Program-made: the position numbers and the translations under genes
Shown: positions 57,123 through 64,000 of the stretch, in pieces
Layout of the letters: every line of letters starts with the position of its first letter
How positions within the stretch are numbered: the first letter of the stretch is position 1
Assembly: GCF_041415945.1 (NCBI RefSeq)
Contig: NZ_JBGCUS010000001.1
Location: 1,984,001 to 2,048,000 of the forward strand
Source: Ancylobacter sp. IITR112
Lineage (GTDB): Bacteria; Pseudomonadota; Alphaproteobacteria; Rhizobiales; Xanthobacteraceae
Reading direction: 5' to 3'
DNA: 64,000 bases
Notes under the pieces: model-generated
Databases searched by the model: none
What the model was told of the DNA's origin: nothing
Seen by the model: the letters and a program-made list of their open reading frames with translations, nothing else

Positions 57123-57818
57123 TCAGGGGAACGGATCGCCCCCCGCCAGCGCGATGCCGCCGAAGACGACGAGCCCCGCCAGAGCGAGGCAGGCGAGCGC
57201 AAGGCCGACCCGGCCCGGCGTCGCCGGCGCCCGGTCGTCATAACGCCCGGCCGGCTTGGTGCCCGTGATCATGGCGCGGATGAGATTGTCGCGGCCGAAC
57301 AGCGAATAGGCGATGTTGCTTGCCACATGCAGGCCGATCAGCGCCAGCAGATAGGGGTAGAGCCTCTGGTGCCAGACAGAGGCGGCTCGAATGGTCTCGT
57401 CGCTCGCCACCGATGTCATCGGGCCGTAGACGATGATGTCGTCGCTGGTGAACAGGCCGGTAAGCCCCTGCGCCGCCACCAGCCCCAGCAGCGCCATTAC
57501 CACCCAGCCGCCGAGCGGATTATGGCCGAGAAAATGCTGCGGCCGTCCCCTGAGTAGGCTCGCCGCATAGCGCAGCACGGCGCGCGGGCCGCGCAGGAAG
57601 CCGGCAAAGCGCGCCGTCGAACCGCCGACCAGCCCCCACAGCAGGCGGAACACCACCACCACGAGGATGGCGAGGCCGTTCCACTGGTGCCAGACCAGCC
57701 CGGCATCGCCATAATAGCGGCTGAGAAAGGCGAGCCCGACCAGCGCGGCCAGCCCCCATTTGGCCAGCCGCGTCGGCAGGTCCCACGCCAGCAGCGGCGC
57801 CGGCGCGGGAGGGGTCAC
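57123..57818 (-). CDS. Cytochrome b561-type membrane protein
   Basis: 231 residues, four main helices. Haem-ligand His residues are plausible in WHQWNGLAI and WHQRLYPYLLALIGLHVASN. A GTG at 57818 follows GGGGGA, so the frame upstream is not used. Lies 11 bp after a cytochrome c' gene; the pair probably passes electrons between quinone pool and cytochrome c'. Confidence 0.88.
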   Translation of the reverse strand: MTPPAPAPLLAWDLPTRLAKWGLAALVGLAFLSRYYGDAGLVWHQWNGLAILVVVVFRLLWGLVGGSTARFAGFLRGPRAVLRYAASLLRGRPQHFLGHNPLGGWVVMALLGLVAAQGLTGLFTSDDIIVYGPMTSVASDETIRAASVWHQRLYPYLLALIGLHVASNIAYSLFGRDNLIRAMITGTKPAGRYDDRAPATPGRVGLALACLALAGLVVFGGIALAGGDPFP

Positions 57819-57829
57819 GCGATCCCCCG

Positions 57830-58276
57830 TCAATTCTTCTGCCGGTAATTGTCGTGGCAGGCGCCGCAATTGCGGATCACGCCGGGAAAGTTCGCCTTGA
57901 AGCTGGCCTCATCGGTGATCGCCGCGCGGGCGGCGGCGGCGTCGGTGCCGAGTTCGGCGAAGCGGGCGTCGAAATCCGCCTTGTTGCTCCAGATCGCCGG
58001 CAGCGCGTCGCTGTCGGGATCGGAATCGGAGCCCGCCGGGAACAGGCCCGGCAGCACTTTGGCGTTCTTGACATAGATCTCGAGCGCGGCCTGCACCTGG
58101 GCGAGATCGAAGGGCACGCTGCCGCGCAGCATGCCGCCGACCGGCTTGGTGACATCGCCGAACTGCTTCAGCAGCGCCTGGCGCTCCTTCACGACATCGG
58201 TCTGGGCGACCGCCAGGCTGGCGGCAAAAGCGGTGATCATGCCGGCTGCAAGCGCAACCGTCAGGCGGCGGACCAT
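57830..58276 (-). CDS. Cytochrome c' (class II cytochrome c)
   Basis: 148 residues with a Sec signal ending near AVAQT. The haem motif CGACHDNYR is at the C-terminus, the class II arrangement. ATG at 58276 follows GAGGGAGC. Such proteins bind NO or shuttle electrons. Co-transcribed with the downstream cytochrome b gene. Confidence 0.92.
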   Translation of the reverse strand: MVRRLTVALAAGMITAFAASLAVAQTDVVKERQALLKQFGDVTKPVGGMLRGSVPFDLAQVQAALEIYVKNAKVLPGLFPAGSDSDPDSDALPAIWSNKADFDARFAELGTDAAAARAAITDEASFKANFPGVIRNCGACHDNYRQKN

Positions 58277-58498
58277 GAAAAGCTCCCTCATTCACGCGCC
58301 GGACGGCGCGCGCGCCTCACGAGCTTATTGGCCGGAGGTAGGATGGCAATGAGTGCGGCGTCCCGGTCGCGCGCTCGTGATGCGAAAAGCCTGTATGGTG
58401 AATACCTAATGCCTCTTGCGGATCGTGGTTTTCCGCATTTTCATCGGCACGCAATGACCCTACGTCAAAAGAACAGCCGTCAAAGAGAGAGAAACGCC

Positions 58499-59314
58499 AT
58501 GTCGATCCGCACCATCCTGCTGCACGCCGCCCCGGATTCGGGCTTCAACGACCGTCTGGCCTTCGCTGTCGGGCTGGCGCGCCAGACCGGCGGCCAGCTC
58601 AAGGCGGTCTACACGCTCTACCCTGCCGGGGTGCCGCGCGTCGGCCGGGCGCTCTCCATCTATGTGAATGAACTGGTGCATGAGGCGCGCGAGAAGGAAG
58701 CCGCCCTGAAGGCGCAGTTCGAGGCCGCGATCACGGAGGCCGGGGTAAAGGGCGACTGGCACACGGTCGAGGGCGAGGTCACCGCCGCGCTGCGCGACGA
58801 AGTCACTTTCGCCGATGTCACGGTGGTGAGCGAAACCCGCTACGGCACGGTGGATGACGAACTCGCCGCCACCCTGCCGGAGCATCTCGCCCTCGCCTGC
58901 AACGGCCCGATCATCGTGGTGCCGACCGCCAAGCCGGTGCCGACCCGCCTCGGCAAGGTGGTGGTGGCGTGGAAACCCTCGCGCGAGGCCGGCCATGCCG
59001 TGCGCTTCGCCCTGCCGGTGCTCGCCCTCGCCGACGAGGTGGACGTACTCACCGTCCAGGAGAGCAAGGCCGATGTCGCCGCCTCCGGCGCCCGGCTGAC
59101 CGCCTATCTCGCCAGCCACGGCGTCAACGCCAAGCATCACCATGTCGCGCAGGGCCACGCCAATGTGGTCATCCCGCAGGAGGTGCAGAAACTGGGCGCC
59201 GACCTGCTGGTGATGGGCATCTATAGCCGCTCGCGCCTCGCGGAAATGATCCTGGGCGGCGTCACCGCCTCGCTGCTGGTCGATCCGCCGGCGCCGCTGT
59301 TCGTCGCCCACTGA
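58499..59314 (+). CDS. Universal stress protein (UspA family, tandem domains)
   Basis: 271 residues, two alpha/beta Usp halves; the second half carries LLVMGIYSRSRLAEMILGGVT, a nucleotide-binding-type loop. AGAGAGA precedes the ATG at 58499. Divergent from cytochrome c'. Confidence 0.88.
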   Translation: MSIRTILLHAAPDSGFNDRLAFAVGLARQTGGQLKAVYTLYPAGVPRVGRALSIYVNELVHEAREKEAALKAQFEAAITEAGVKGDWHTVEGEVTAALRDEVTFADVTVVSETRYGTVDDELAATLPEHLALACNGPIIVVPTAKPVPTRLGKVVVAWKPSREAGHAVRFALPVLALADEVDVLTVQESKADVAASGARLTAYLASHGVNAKHHHVAQGHANVVIPQEVQKLGADLLVMGIYSRSRLAEMILGGVTASLLVDPPAPLFVAH

Positions 59315-59343
59315 GCCCGGCGCGCCGGCCTCGCTTCGCCTCG

Positions 59344-59373
59344 CCGCCGGCTCCCGCAAGGGGCCGGCGGTTT
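59344..59373 (+). terminator. Terminator hairpin after the universal stress gene
   Basis: CCGCCGGCTCCC and GGGGCCGGCGG pair around GCAA with one bulge, followed by TTTCGTTT. Confidence 0.65.
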
Positions 59374-59467
59374 CGTTTGGCGGCTATGGGGCGGCTTTCG
59401 GGTTGCGGCAGGCGCCTGCACGCCCTAGCTGTGGCGCGCCGTTCCGGCGTTGCGCGAGGAAACCAAG

Positions 59468-60070
59468 GTGCCGCTGTCGTCCCAGCTTTTGCCGCTGTTC
59501 CTGTTCGCCCTCGCCGGCGCGCTCACGCCGGGCCCGAACAACATGATCTCGGCCGGCTCCGGCGCCGCCTTCGGCTTTCGCCGCACCCTGCCGCAGATCT
59601 GGGGCGTCACTTTCGGCTTCGCGGTCATGGTGGTGGCGATCGGGCTGGGGCTGGGCACGCTGTTTCTCGCCATCCCCTATATGCACCAGACGCTGAAGAT
59701 CGTCGGCTCGCTCTATCTGCTCTACCTCGCCTGGAAGATCGCAAACGCCGACGGTCCGGGCGGGGGCGCGGCGGTGGAACAGCCGATGACGCTGCTGCAA
59801 TCGGCGCTGTTCCAATGGGTGAACCCGAAGGCGTGGACCATCGCGCTGTCCATCGTGCCGGCCTTCACCACCGTCGGGGGCGAGGACCTGTTCGCCGAAG
59901 TGGCGATGATCGCGCTGGTCTCCGGCATCGTCACCTTTCCCAGCCTGTGCCTGTGGGCGGGGTTCGGCGCGCTGCTCGCCCGGCTGCTCTCCACCCCGCG
60001 ACAGCAGCGCCTCGTCAACTACGCCATGGCGGCGCTGGTGGCGGCGAGTGTGGTGATGCTGTTCCTCTGA
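59468..60070 (+). CDS. LysE-family exporter
   Basis: 200 residues, about six helices with TPGPNNMISAGSGAAFGFRR, the family N-terminal motif. A GTG at 59468 follows GAGGAAA, so it is preferred over the TTG at 59450. Substrate unknown. Confidence 0.88.
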   Translation: MPLSSQLLPLFLFALAGALTPGPNNMISAGSGAAFGFRRTLPQIWGVTFGFAVMVVAIGLGLGTLFLAIPYMHQTLKIVGSLYLLYLAWKIANADGPGGGAAVEQPMTLLQSALFQWVNPKAWTIALSIVPAFTTVGGEDLFAEVAMIALVSGIVTFPSLCLWAGFGALLARLLSTPRQQRLVNYAMAALVAASVVMLFL

Positions 60071-60099
60071 CAAGCCCTCGTGAACCGTGCAGCGCAGCA

Positions 60100-60117
60100 T
60101 CGTCATAAAAACGTGAT
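60100..60117 (+). promoter_or_regulatory. Possible Pho box upstream of plcP
   Basis: TCGTCAT and ACGTGAT stand 11 bp apart with an AAAA spacer, the geometry of PhoB sites (CTGTCAT repeats); the match is partial. It lies 23 bp before the predicted plcP ATG, close enough to raise some doubt about the start codon. Confidence 0.4.
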
Positions 60118-60140
60118 GCGAGTCGGGCTTATGCTGACGC

Positions 60141-60998
60141 ATGGAGACATTGCCCAGCCCATTTGCGGGCCTGATCGAGGGGGCTTCCGAGGTGAACGAC
60201 GCACCCGAGGCACGCCGCTATCGCAGCCTGTTCCTGTCCGACGTTCATCTGGGCACCAAGGGCTGTCAGGCTGATCTGCTGCTCGACTTCCTGCGCTATC
60301 ACGATGCCGACACGATCTATCTCGTCGGCGACATCGTCGATGGCTGGCGCCTGCGCGCCGGCTGGTACTGGCCGCAGACGCATAATGACGTGGTGCAGAA
60401 GCTGCTGCGCAAGAGCCGCAAGGGCACCCGCATGGTCTATCTGCCGGGGAATCACGACGAATTCCTCCGCGACTATTACGGCAACCATTTCGGCGGCATC
60501 GAAGTGGTCGAGACGGCGATCCATGAAGCCGCCAATGGCAAGCGCTACCTCGTCATCCATGGCGACGTGTTCGACGTGGTGGTGCGTCACGCCCGCTGGC
60601 TCGCCTTCCTCGGCGACGGCGCCTACACCGCCGCGCTCGGCCTCAACACCTATCTCAACTGGCTCCGCCGCAAATTCGGCTTTCCCTATTGGTCGCTGAG
60701 CCAGTGGGCCAAGCTGAAGGTGAAGAACGCCGTCAATTTCATTGGCCGCTTCGAGGAAGCGGTCGCCACCGAGGCGCGCCGTCACAAGGTCGATGGCGTG
60801 GTGTGCGGGCACATCCATCACGCGGTCATTCACGACAGCTTCGGCGTCGAGTATGTTAATTGCGGCGACTGGGTGGAAAGCTGCACGGCGATCGTCGAAC
60901 ATGCCGACGGGCGCTTCGAACTGATCGACTGGGCCCGCCAGACCCGGGCGCGGGTGAAGGCGCCGCTGCTGCTCGAACGGCCGAAGGTCGCCGCCTGA
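60141..60998 (+). CDS. plcP: PlcP-like phospholipase C (calcineurin-type metallophosphoesterase)
   Basis: 285 residues. Metal-binding motifs SDVHLG, GDIVD, GNHD and GHIHHA are intact. Often annotated as UDP-diacylglucosamine hydrolase, but the directly overlapping glycosyltransferase fits the PlcP-Agt pair, in which PlcP releases diacylglycerol from phospholipids under phosphate starvation. A GTG at 60192 with GAGGGGG upstream is an alternative start (268 residues). Assignment depends on context. Confidence 0.72.
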   Translation: METLPSPFAGLIEGASEVNDAPEARRYRSLFLSDVHLGTKGCQADLLLDFLRYHDADTIYLVGDIVDGWRLRAGWYWPQTHNDVVQKLLRKSRKGTRMVYLPGNHDEFLRDYYGNHFGGIEVVETAIHEAANGKRYLVIHGDVFDVVVRHARWLAFLGDGAYTAALGLNTYLNWLRRKFGFPYWSLSQWAKLKVKNAVNFIGRFEEAVATEARRHKVDGVVCGHIHHAVIHDSFGVEYVNCGDWVESCTAIVEHADGRFELIDWARQTRARVKAPLLLERPKVAA

Positions 60999-62059
60999 TG
61001 CACATTCTCGTCGCCACCGATGCGTGGCTGCCGCAGGTCAATGGCGTCGTGCGCTCGCTGCAGAACACGGCGCGCGAAGCCGCCGCGCTCGGCGCGCGGA
61101 TCGACTTCCTCACCCCGGCCGATTTCCGCACCGTGCCGATGCCGACCTATCCGGAAATCCGGCTGGCGCTGGCGACGCCCGGGCGGGTGCGTCGGCGGAT
61201 GGACGAGATCGGCGCCGACTATGTCCACATCGCCACCGAAGGGCCAATCGGCATCATGGCGCGCCGCGCCTGCCTCAGCCGCGGGCAGACCTTCACCACC
61301 AGCTACCACACGCGCTTTCCCGAATATCTTTCCGCCCGCGCGCCGGTGCCGGAAGTGCTGTCCTATGCCTGGCTGCGGCGCTTCCACAATGCCGGCGCCG
61401 GCATCATGGTCTCTACCCCGACGCTGGAGGCGGAGCTGCGCGGGCGCGGCTTCCGCAACATCCTGCGCTGGTCGCGCGGGGTCGATGCCGAGCTGTTCCG
61501 CCCGCGCCCGGAAGCGGAGATGGACGCGCTCATTGCCGCCCTGCCCCGCCCGATCTTCCTCTCGGTCGGCCGGGTGGCGGTGGAGAAGAACATCTCCGCC
61601 TTCCTCGACCTCGACCTGCCCGGCTCGAAAGTGGTGGTCGGCGACGGCCCGGCCCGCGCCGAGTTGCAGACGCGGCACCCCGGCGTGCATTTTCTCGGGC
61701 TGCGGGAAGGTGAAGCGCTCGCCCGCATCTATGCGGCGGCGGATGTCTTTGTCTTCCCCAGCCTCACCGACACGTTCGGCATCGTGCTGCTGGAAGCGCT
61801 GGCGAGCGGCCTGCCCGTCGCCGCCTTCCCCGTCACCGGGCCGAGGGATGTGATCGGCGAGGCGGGCACCGATGGCAGCCCGCCGGTCGGCGTGCTCTCC
61901 GACGATCTGCGGCGCGCGGCGCTGGACGCTCTCGCGCTCGACCGCGCGGCGGCGCGCGCCTATGCGCTGCGCTTTTCCTGGCGCGCCTGCACCGAGCAGT
62001 TCCTCAACAATATCGAGGCCGCCCACGCCCACGCGCTGGCCCGCCGCGCTGCGGGCTGA
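60998..62059 (+). CDS. agt: Agt-like glycosyltransferase (GT4), diacylglycerol glycosylation
   Basis: 353 residues of the GT4 fold. N-terminal VATDAWLPQVNGVVRSLQ, the donor-site FPSLTDTFGIVLLEALASG and the His-containing SYHTRFPEY block are conserved. The ATG overlaps the plcP stop (TGATG). Expected to add a sugar to diacylglycerol, replacing phospholipids. Confidence 0.75.
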   Translation: MHILVATDAWLPQVNGVVRSLQNTAREAAALGARIDFLTPADFRTVPMPTYPEIRLALATPGRVRRRMDEIGADYVHIATEGPIGIMARRACLSRGQTFTTSYHTRFPEYLSARAPVPEVLSYAWLRRFHNAGAGIMVSTPTLEAELRGRGFRNILRWSRGVDAELFRPRPEAEMDALIAALPRPIFLSVGRVAVEKNISAFLDLDLPGSKVVVGDGPARAELQTRHPGVHFLGLREGEALARIYAAADVFVFPSLTDTFGIVLLEALASGLPVAAFPVTGPRDVIGEAGTDGSPPVGVLSDDLRRAALDALALDRAAARAYALRFSWRACTEQFLNNIEAAHAHALARRAAG

Positions 62060-62062
62060 GGC

Positions 62063-63049
62063 TCAGGCGGCCGCGAGGCAGCGGGCGAAGGTGGCCGCGT
62101 CCACATTGCCGCCCGACAGCACCAGTACGGCGAGCTTGTCCTTGAGGTCCACGCGGCCCGCCAGCACGGCGGCGAGCGTCACCGCCCCGCCGGGCTCCAC
62201 CACCAGCTTGAACTCCTCGAAGGCGAAGGCCACCGCCCGCGCCACTTCCTCGTCGGTGGCGGACACGCCGGCGCCGACGAGCCGCGAGGAAATCTCGAAG
62301 GTCAGCCGCCCCGGCGTCGCCGCCAGCAGCGCGTCGCAGAACGAGCCGGTCGCCTGATTGTTTCGCTCGCGCCCGCCGGAACGGAAGGAGCGGGCGTGAT
62401 CGTCGAAACCGGCCGGCTCGGCGGTCATCACCTGCACCTCGGGGAAATGGTGCTTCACCGCCAGTGCGATGCCGGAGACGAGCCCGCCGCCGGAGGCATT
62501 GGCCAGCACCAGATCGGGGGCGAGGCCGCGCGCGGCGAGGTCTTCGGCGATTTCCAGCCCCACCGTGCCCTGACCGGCGATGATGTGGAAATCATCATAG
62601 GGCGGCACGAACACCGCCCCCCGCGCCCGCGCGATCTCGCCGGCGATGGCGTCGCGGTCGTCGGTCTCGCGGTCATACTCCACCACCTCGCCGCCAAAGG
62701 CGATGGTGCGCGCCTTCTTCATCGCCGGCGCGTCCTTCGGCATGACGATGACGGAAGACATGCCCATCAGCGTCGCCGCCGCCGCCACGCCCTGCGCGTG
62801 ATTGCCGGAGGAACAGGCGACCACCCCGCCGGCGCGCTCGCCTTCGGGAATGCGGGAGATGCGGTTATAGGCACCGCGGAACTTGAACGAGCCGGTGCGC
62901 TGCAGCACCTCCGGCTTGAGGAAGACCCGTCCGCCGGTCAGGGCATCGAGCCGCGGGCTGGAGAGGAGCGGCGTGCGCACCGCGACGCCGGCGAGGCGTT
63001 CGGCGGCGGAGACGACATCGTCATAACGGGGAAGAGGGCTGTGCATCAT
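62063..63049 (-). CDS. Threonine/serine dehydratase-type PLP enzyme
   Basis: 328 residues, fold-type II. PLP lysine in TGSFKFRGAYN, Gly-rich loop SSGNHAQG, and ASGGGLVSG. No regulatory ACT domain, so it resembles catabolic threonine dehydratase or serine racemase. Converges with agt 3 bp apart and is divergent from the XRE-cupin regulator. Confidence 0.9.
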   Translation of the reverse strand: MMHSPLPRYDDVVSAAERLAGVAVRTPLLSSPRLDALTGGRVFLKPEVLQRTGSFKFRGAYNRISRIPEGERAGGVVACSSGNHAQGVAAAATLMGMSSVIVMPKDAPAMKKARTIAFGGEVVEYDRETDDRDAIAGEIARARGAVFVPPYDDFHIIAGQGTVGLEIAEDLAARGLAPDLVLANASGGGLVSGIALAVKHHFPEVQVMTAEPAGFDDHARSFRSGGRERNNQATGSFCDALLAATPGRLTFEISSRLVGAGVSATDEEVARAVAFAFEEFKLVVEPGGAVTLAAVLAGRVDLKDKLAVLVLSGGNVDAATFARCLAAA

Positions 63050-63182
63050 GGGCGCAGCTTACTGCCGAGGGGCCCGGCGCGCATGTGTTTTCCCGCCTGA
63101 TCCGCCGCGTTTTTCGCGCCCGCTTGCGCCCGCCCGCCGGGCCGACCTACATACATCTCGCACAAGCGAAACGGGAGCAGGC

Positions 63183-63803
63183 ATGTCGGGCCGAACGCGC
63201 AGTCTCGATCGGGGCGACATGGACGCCGGGGCGCAGGCGATCACCGGCCAGCTTGGCCGCACCATCCAGCGCCTGCGCAAGGCCTATAATCTCTCGCTGT
63301 CGGAGCTTTCCGAACAATCCGGCGTCGCCAAGTCGATCATCAGCCAGATCGAGCGCAACGAGACCAACCCGACGCTCGCCACCGTCTGGCGGCTGTCGCA
63401 GGCGCTCGACATGTCGATCGACCGTTTCATGGCCGCGACCGATGACGAGCCCTTTGTCGAGCACCTCACCCGCGCCGACACGCCGATCCTGGTGTCGGAG
63501 GACGGCAAGTGCCGGCTCACCATCACCGGCTGGATCAAGACGGTGGAATGGCTGCAATGGTTCGATTTCGTCGCCGGGCCGGGCGGCGAGCTGATCTCCG
63601 ACGGCCACCAGCGCGGCTCGGTGGAATGCCTGTCGGTGCTGTCCGGCGAATTGCAGGTGGAATGCGGTGATGTGACCGAGACCGCCCGCGCCGGCGAGAC
63701 GCTGCGCTATCGCTGCGACCGCCGCCACGTCATCCGCAACCTCACCACGGAACCCGCCCACGCCACCATGGTCTGCCTGCTCAAGGCCGCCGTGCTGGAT
63801 TGA
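63183..63803 (+). CDS. XRE-family regulator with C-terminal cupin domain
   Basis: 206 residues. N-terminal helix-turn-helix (LSLSELSEQSGVAKSIISQI) and C-terminal cupin (SVECLSVLSGELQVECGD). Such regulators sense small metabolites. Divergent from the threonine dehydratase-type gene, which it may control. GGGAGCAGG precedes the ATG. Confidence 0.9.
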   Translation: MSGRTRSLDRGDMDAGAQAITGQLGRTIQRLRKAYNLSLSELSEQSGVAKSIISQIERNETNPTLATVWRLSQALDMSIDRFMAATDDEPFVEHLTRADTPILVSEDGKCRLTITGWIKTVEWLQWFDFVAGPGGELISDGHQRGSVECLSVLSGELQVECGDVTETARAGETLRYRCDRRHVIRNLTTEPAHATMVCLLKAAVLD

Positions 63804-63815
63804 GCGGCGGAACGC

Positions 63816-63840
63816 AAACGGGCGCCCGAGGCGCCCGTTT
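63816..63840 (+). terminator. Terminator hairpin after the XRE-cupin gene
   Basis: AAACGGGCGC pairs with GCGCCCGTTT around a 5-base loop, 12 bp after the stop. Confidence 0.8.
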
Positions 63841-63869
63841 CTGAACTTTCCAGACCCGTTATCCCAAGG

Positions 63870-63990
63870 CCGGGCTTTACCCGGGCACCCCGCCTTGCGA
63901 CCTCGCACGAGTGGCAGGCTGCCCTCCCGGGTCAAGCCCGGGGATGAGGGCCCCTGGGAGATCAGGGGCCTTTGGGAGATCAGGGGCCCT
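63870..63990. repeat. Intergenic repeats at the window end
   Basis: CCGGGCTTTACCCGGG and CCCGGGTCAAGCCCGG form an imperfect inverted repeat of a kind common in Hyphomicrobiales gaps. A tandem pair of about 18 bases (GGGAGATCAGGGGCC at 63956 and 63974) follows. The element continues past the window, and no gene is seen after 63804. Confidence 0.5.
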
Positions 63991-64000
63991 TGAGCTGGGG

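Overview
The window is GC-rich, densely coded DNA with gene families and repeats typical of Alphaproteobacteria of the order Hyphomicrobiales. The usg gene, an Omp25-like porin, CIRCE-controlled groESL, a PlcP/Agt lipid-remodelling pair and Rhizobiales-type intergenic palindromes point this way. A Xanthobacteraceae-like organism (Ancylobacter/Starkeya type) is my best guess; that is inference, because no rRNA or other taxonomic marker is present.

Layout. 1-2028 is the 3' part of putA. 2083-8343 (minus) holds a YtcA-like lipoprotein, an HlyD adaptor, a FUSC pump and a TolC-like channel, followed by glutamate decarboxylase; together they look like a weak-acid efflux and acid-stress unit. 8608-11494 carries an Ntn-hydrolase, a YrhK-like membrane protein and a LuxR-type regulator, divergent from a PotABCD-like polyamine ABC transporter (11636-15683). 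An SDR and a secreted barrel-like protein follow.

17456-32531 is the accessory region and the most interesting part. It has two modules. The first (17456-24553) looks like a lasso-peptide-type RiPP locus: HPr-kinase-like protein, sulfotransferase, small beta-rich protein, GNAT enzyme, three tail-collar proteins, a PqqD recognition protein, an asparagine-synthetase-like cyclase and a 51-residue candidate precursor ending in Ser. No leader protease or exporter is visible. The second (24869-32531) is a three-gene unit of unknown function: two large colinear paralogues with membrane segments flank a protein with an embedded Hint (hedgehog/intein) domain. The region ends 63 bp from the 3' end of a tRNA-Leu gene, AT-rich promoter zones flank the RiPP genes, and palindromic repeat elements lie in its left part.

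32723-36786 (minus) holds folate, purine-salvage, DoxX and CinA-like genes. 37002-41842 is an Anbu (proteasome-like) operon: circularly permuted ATP-grasp, LysE exporter, alpha-E protein, transglutaminase and Anbu peptidase. A 23-residue membrane microprotein, an SDR, an omptin-like protease, ExoD and Usg follow. 45129-47477 is groESL with CIRCE-like operators and a terminator. An Omp25-like porin and an Mla/MCE lipid-transport operon (48568-52340) come next.

52552-64000 is ordinary chromosomal content: dipeptide epimerase, MFS permease, thiD behind a TPP riboswitch, a small Lrp-type RAM protein, an EamA transporter, a cytochrome c'/b pair, a universal stress protein, a LysE exporter, the plcP-agt pair behind a possible Pho box, threonine dehydratase and an XRE-cupin regulator.
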